NCBI GenBank assembly: GCA_019348335.1 | Contig: JAHWJR010000020.1 | Coordinates: forward strand, 1 to 7,573 | DNA length: 7,573 nucleotides | Direction of reading: 5' to 3' | DNA from: Actinomycetota bacterium | GTDB taxonomy: Bacteria > Actinomycetota > Acidimicrobiia > Acidimicrobiales > CADCSY01 | In this document: piece by piece, positions 6,211 through 7,573 of the stretch | Position numbering within the stretch: position 1 is the first letter of the stretch | Layout of the letters: each line of letters starts with the position of its first letter | Translations under genes and position numbers: made by a program | Notes under the pieces: model-generated | What the model was told of the DNA's origin: nothing | What the model saw: the letters and a program-made list of their open reading frames with translations, nothing else | Database searches by the model: none

Positions 6211-6216
6211 TAGGGT
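6211..6216 (+). promoter_or_regulatory. Probable -10 box of a leaderless promoter for the M20 gene
   Basis: TAGGGT fits TANNNT and ends 6 nt before the ATG at 6223. The adjacent GAGG could alternatively act as a weak, very close Shine-Dalgarno. The box lies in the 37-bp gap after the operon's last gene, so the M20 gene may have its own promoter as well as read-through. No clear -35 is seen. Confidence 0.45.
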
Positions 6217-6222
6217 GAGGCG

Positions 6223-7404
6223 ATGGATGTGGCCCGGCTGAAGGAGCGCGTGTGCGCCCGCGTCGACGAGCTGGCGCCGGCGCTCATCGCCACGTCCCAC
6301 GAGATCCACGCCCACCCCGAGCTGTGCTACGAGGAGCACTTCGCCCACGACCTGCTCACCGCGCTGCTCGAGCGGGAGGGTGCCGAGGTGGCCCGGGGCG
6401 CCTACGGCCTGGCCACCGCGTTCGACGCCCGGGCCGGGGGCGAGGGGCCCACCGTGGTCGTGTGCTGCGAGTACGACGCCCTGCCGGGCATCGGTCATGC
6501 CTGCGGGCACAACGTCATCGCCGCCGCCACGGCGGGCGCCGGCCTGGCCGCCGCCGCCGTCGCCGAGGAGGCGGGCGGGCGGGTCCGGGTGCTGGGCACC
6601 CCGGCCGAGGAGGGCGGGGCGGGCAAGGTCGAGCTCGCCAACCGGGGGGCACTCGACGGCGTGGACGCCGCCATGATGGTCCACCCCGCCGGCGCCGACC
6701 TGGCCACCATGGACTCCCTGGCCGCCGCCATGCTCGAGGTCGAGTACTTCGGCGAGGCGGCCCACGCCGCCGCCGCCCCGCAGCGGGGTCGCAACGCCCT
6801 CGACGCCGCCGTCCTCGGGTACCTGAACGTCGCCGCCCTGCGCCAGCACATCGCCGACACCGACCGGGTGCACGGCGTGTTCACCAAGGGTGGCGACAAG
6901 GCCAACATCGTTCCCGACCACACGGCCATGGGCTGGATGGTCCGCTCGGCCCGGGCGCCCTCGCTCGACCCGCTCAAGGCCCGGGTCCTCGCCTGCTTCG
7001 AGGCCGGGGCGCTGGCCACGGGCTGCTCGGTGGAGCACCGCTTCGTGAGCCACGACTACGCCGAGATGGTCGACAACCCCGTGCTGATCGACCTCTACGC
7101 CGCCAACTCCGCCGACCTGGGGCGACCGCTGGCCCGGGTGGCCGGCCCCGCCGACCGGGTCGTGGGCAGCACCGACATGGGCAACGTGAGCTACCTGGTG
7201 CCGTCCATCCACCCCATGATCAAGGTCAGCCCCTCGGGGGTCTCCATCCACTCCGCCGAGTTCGCCCGCCACGCCGGCTCCCCGGCCGGCGACCGGGCCG
7301 TCATCGACGGGGCCAAGGCCCTGGCCATGACCATCACCGACCTGTGGGTCGTCGAGGGCGCGCTCGACCGGGTCAAGGCGGCGTTCGCCCCGCCCAGGGC
7401 GTAG
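6223..7404 (+). CDS. M20-family metallo-amidohydrolase/dipeptidase (M20D, AbgB/PM20D2-like)
   Basis: This is a zinc-dependent amidohydrolase that cleaves an amide bond in small substrates such as N-acyl amino acids or dipeptides; the exact substrate cannot be told. Length (393 aa) is normal. The N-terminus has RxIHxHPELCYEE-type sequence (SHEIHAHPELCYEE, 25-38), then EYDALPGIGHACGHN (83-97), which supplies the metal ligands Cys94 and His96. TPAEEGGAGK (126-135) gives the catalytic Glu129 and metal-binding Glu130. His154 follows in MMVHP, and the distal histidine is His343 in SIHSAEF. The dimerisation (lid) domain is marked by YFGEAAHAAAAPQRGRNALDA (175-195). The EYDALP-IGHACGHN signature is closest to the PM20D2/AbgB-like branch rather than to IAA- or hippurate-hydrolase types. 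No signal peptide is present, so it is cytoplasmic. ATG 6223 is supported by the TAGGGT box 6 nt upstream. Its end overlaps the convergent downstream gene by 32 nt. Confidence 0.93.
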   Translation: MDVARLKERVCARVDELAPALIATSHEIHAHPELCYEEHFAHDLLTALLEREGAEVARGAYGLATAFDARAGGEGPTVVVCCEYDALPGIGHACGHNVIAAATAGAGLAAAAVAEEAGGRVRVLGTPAEEGGAGKVELANRGALDGVDAAMMVHPAGADLATMDSLAAAMLEVEYFGEAAHAAAAPQRGRNALDAAVLGYLNVAALRQHIADTDRVHGVFTKGGDKANIVPDHTAMGWMVRSARAPSLDPLKARVLACFEAGALATGCSVEHRFVSHDYAEMVDNPVLIDLYAANSADLGRPLARVAGPADRVVGSTDMGNVSYLVPSIHPMIKVSPSGVSIHSAEFARHAGSPAGDRAVIDGAKALAMTITDLWVVEGALDRVKAAFAPPRA

Positions 7405-7573
7405 CCCGCGCCCGCTGCTGCCGCCGCCGGCGGACGACCAGAGCCACGACGGTGCCGAAGGCCAGGTGGTCGGCGACCTGCGCAGTGGGAGGCAGGGCGG
7501 CGATGGCGGGGTAGCGGCGTCCCACCACGCCCAGGTCCAGCCCGGCGATGAGCAGCCCGGCGGCGGCGCCGGC
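7373..7573 (-). CDS. Putative integral membrane protein, C-terminal part (5' end outside window)
   Basis: On the minus strand a frame is open from the right edge (first full codon at 7573-7571) to TGA at 7375-7373, giving 66 residues. It begins with a hydrophobic stretch (AGLLIAGLDLGVVG, about 5-18), a short polar loop with RRYPAIAALPPTAQ (19-32), a second hydrophobic helix (DHLAFGTVVALVV, 35-47), and a basic RRRRQQRAR tail (48-56). The arginine-rich end after the helix fits a cytoplasmic C-terminus under the positive-inside rule. No plus-strand gene starts in this stretch. Because no in-window start is needed, the gene most likely continues leftward in its own sense beyond the window. The family is not recognised; the YPAIAALPPTAQVADHLAFG pattern recalls small actinobacterial membrane proteins of unknown function. 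Its last 32 nt overlap the M20 gene tail-to-tail. Confidence 0.6.
   Translation of the reverse strand, partial: AGAAAGLLIAGLDLGVVGRRYPAIAALPPTAQVADHLAFGTVVALVVRRRRQQRARATPWAGRTPP

Noticed and set aside
5058..6293. 411-residue minus-strand frame across the end of helY and the lipid-kinase-like gene
   Set aside because: The translation is low-complexity and unlike any family. The plus strand holds the coupled coding frames with DSHCT and DGLLD/DGE landmarks.
6169..7272. 367-residue open frame antisense to the M20 gene
   Set aside because: It is Gly/Val/His-rich antisense shadow with no recognisable domain. The plus strand has the full set of M20 metal ligands.

Overview
The window is very GC-rich, gene-dense bacterial DNA. 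Strong G/C third-position bias, frequent GTG starts, ATG/GTG-stop overlaps, TANNNT boxes placed just before start codons, and a Tat-HelY gene order all point to a high-GC Actinomycetota. Acidimicrobiia-like is my best guess, made from protein style only and not from a search. No RNA genes, CRISPR array, insertion sequence or phage-like segment is visible.

Left part (1-1552). The window opens inside a type I signal peptidase (lepB), of which the C-terminal 123 residues are present. It converges, 13 bp apart, on a minus-strand glycerophosphodiester phosphodiesterase-like gene (386-1120) that has lost several of the family's catalytic residues. A 105-bp divergent intergenic region (1121-1225) holds a perfect 9-bp inverted repeat. 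It is followed on the plus strand by a 108-residue zinc-ribbon protein of unknown function (1226-1552).

Central operon (1605-6185). Four plus-strand genes overlap head to tail by 1, 4 and 4 nt: a TatA/TatB-type subunit with a long low-complexity tail, tatC, a 903-residue Ski2/Mtr4-like helicase (helY), and an uncharacterised protein resembling the C-terminal half of diacylglycerol/YegS-type lipid kinases but without a recognisable kinase motif. The operon appears to start at a leaderless promoter (TAGCAT, 7 nt before the GTG). The order tatA-tatC-helY is known from Mycobacterium tuberculosis; the lipid-kinase-like fourth gene is the less familiar part.

Right part (6186-7573). A complete M20-family amidohydrolase/dipeptidase (6223-7404) follows a 37-bp gap that contains its own TANNNT box. 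The window ends in the 3' part of a minus-strand putative membrane protein (7373-7573), whose end overlaps the M20 gene tail-to-tail by 32 nt.

Functionally, lepB and the Tat genes both serve protein export: Tat moves folded precursors across the membrane and signal peptidase I removes their signal peptides. HelY is an RNA helicase/RNA-processing candidate probably co-transcribed by conserved synteny. No clear novel multi-gene system is present. The best leads are the residue-depleted GDPD-like enzyme and the kinase-less lipid-kinase-like protein coupled to tat-helY.
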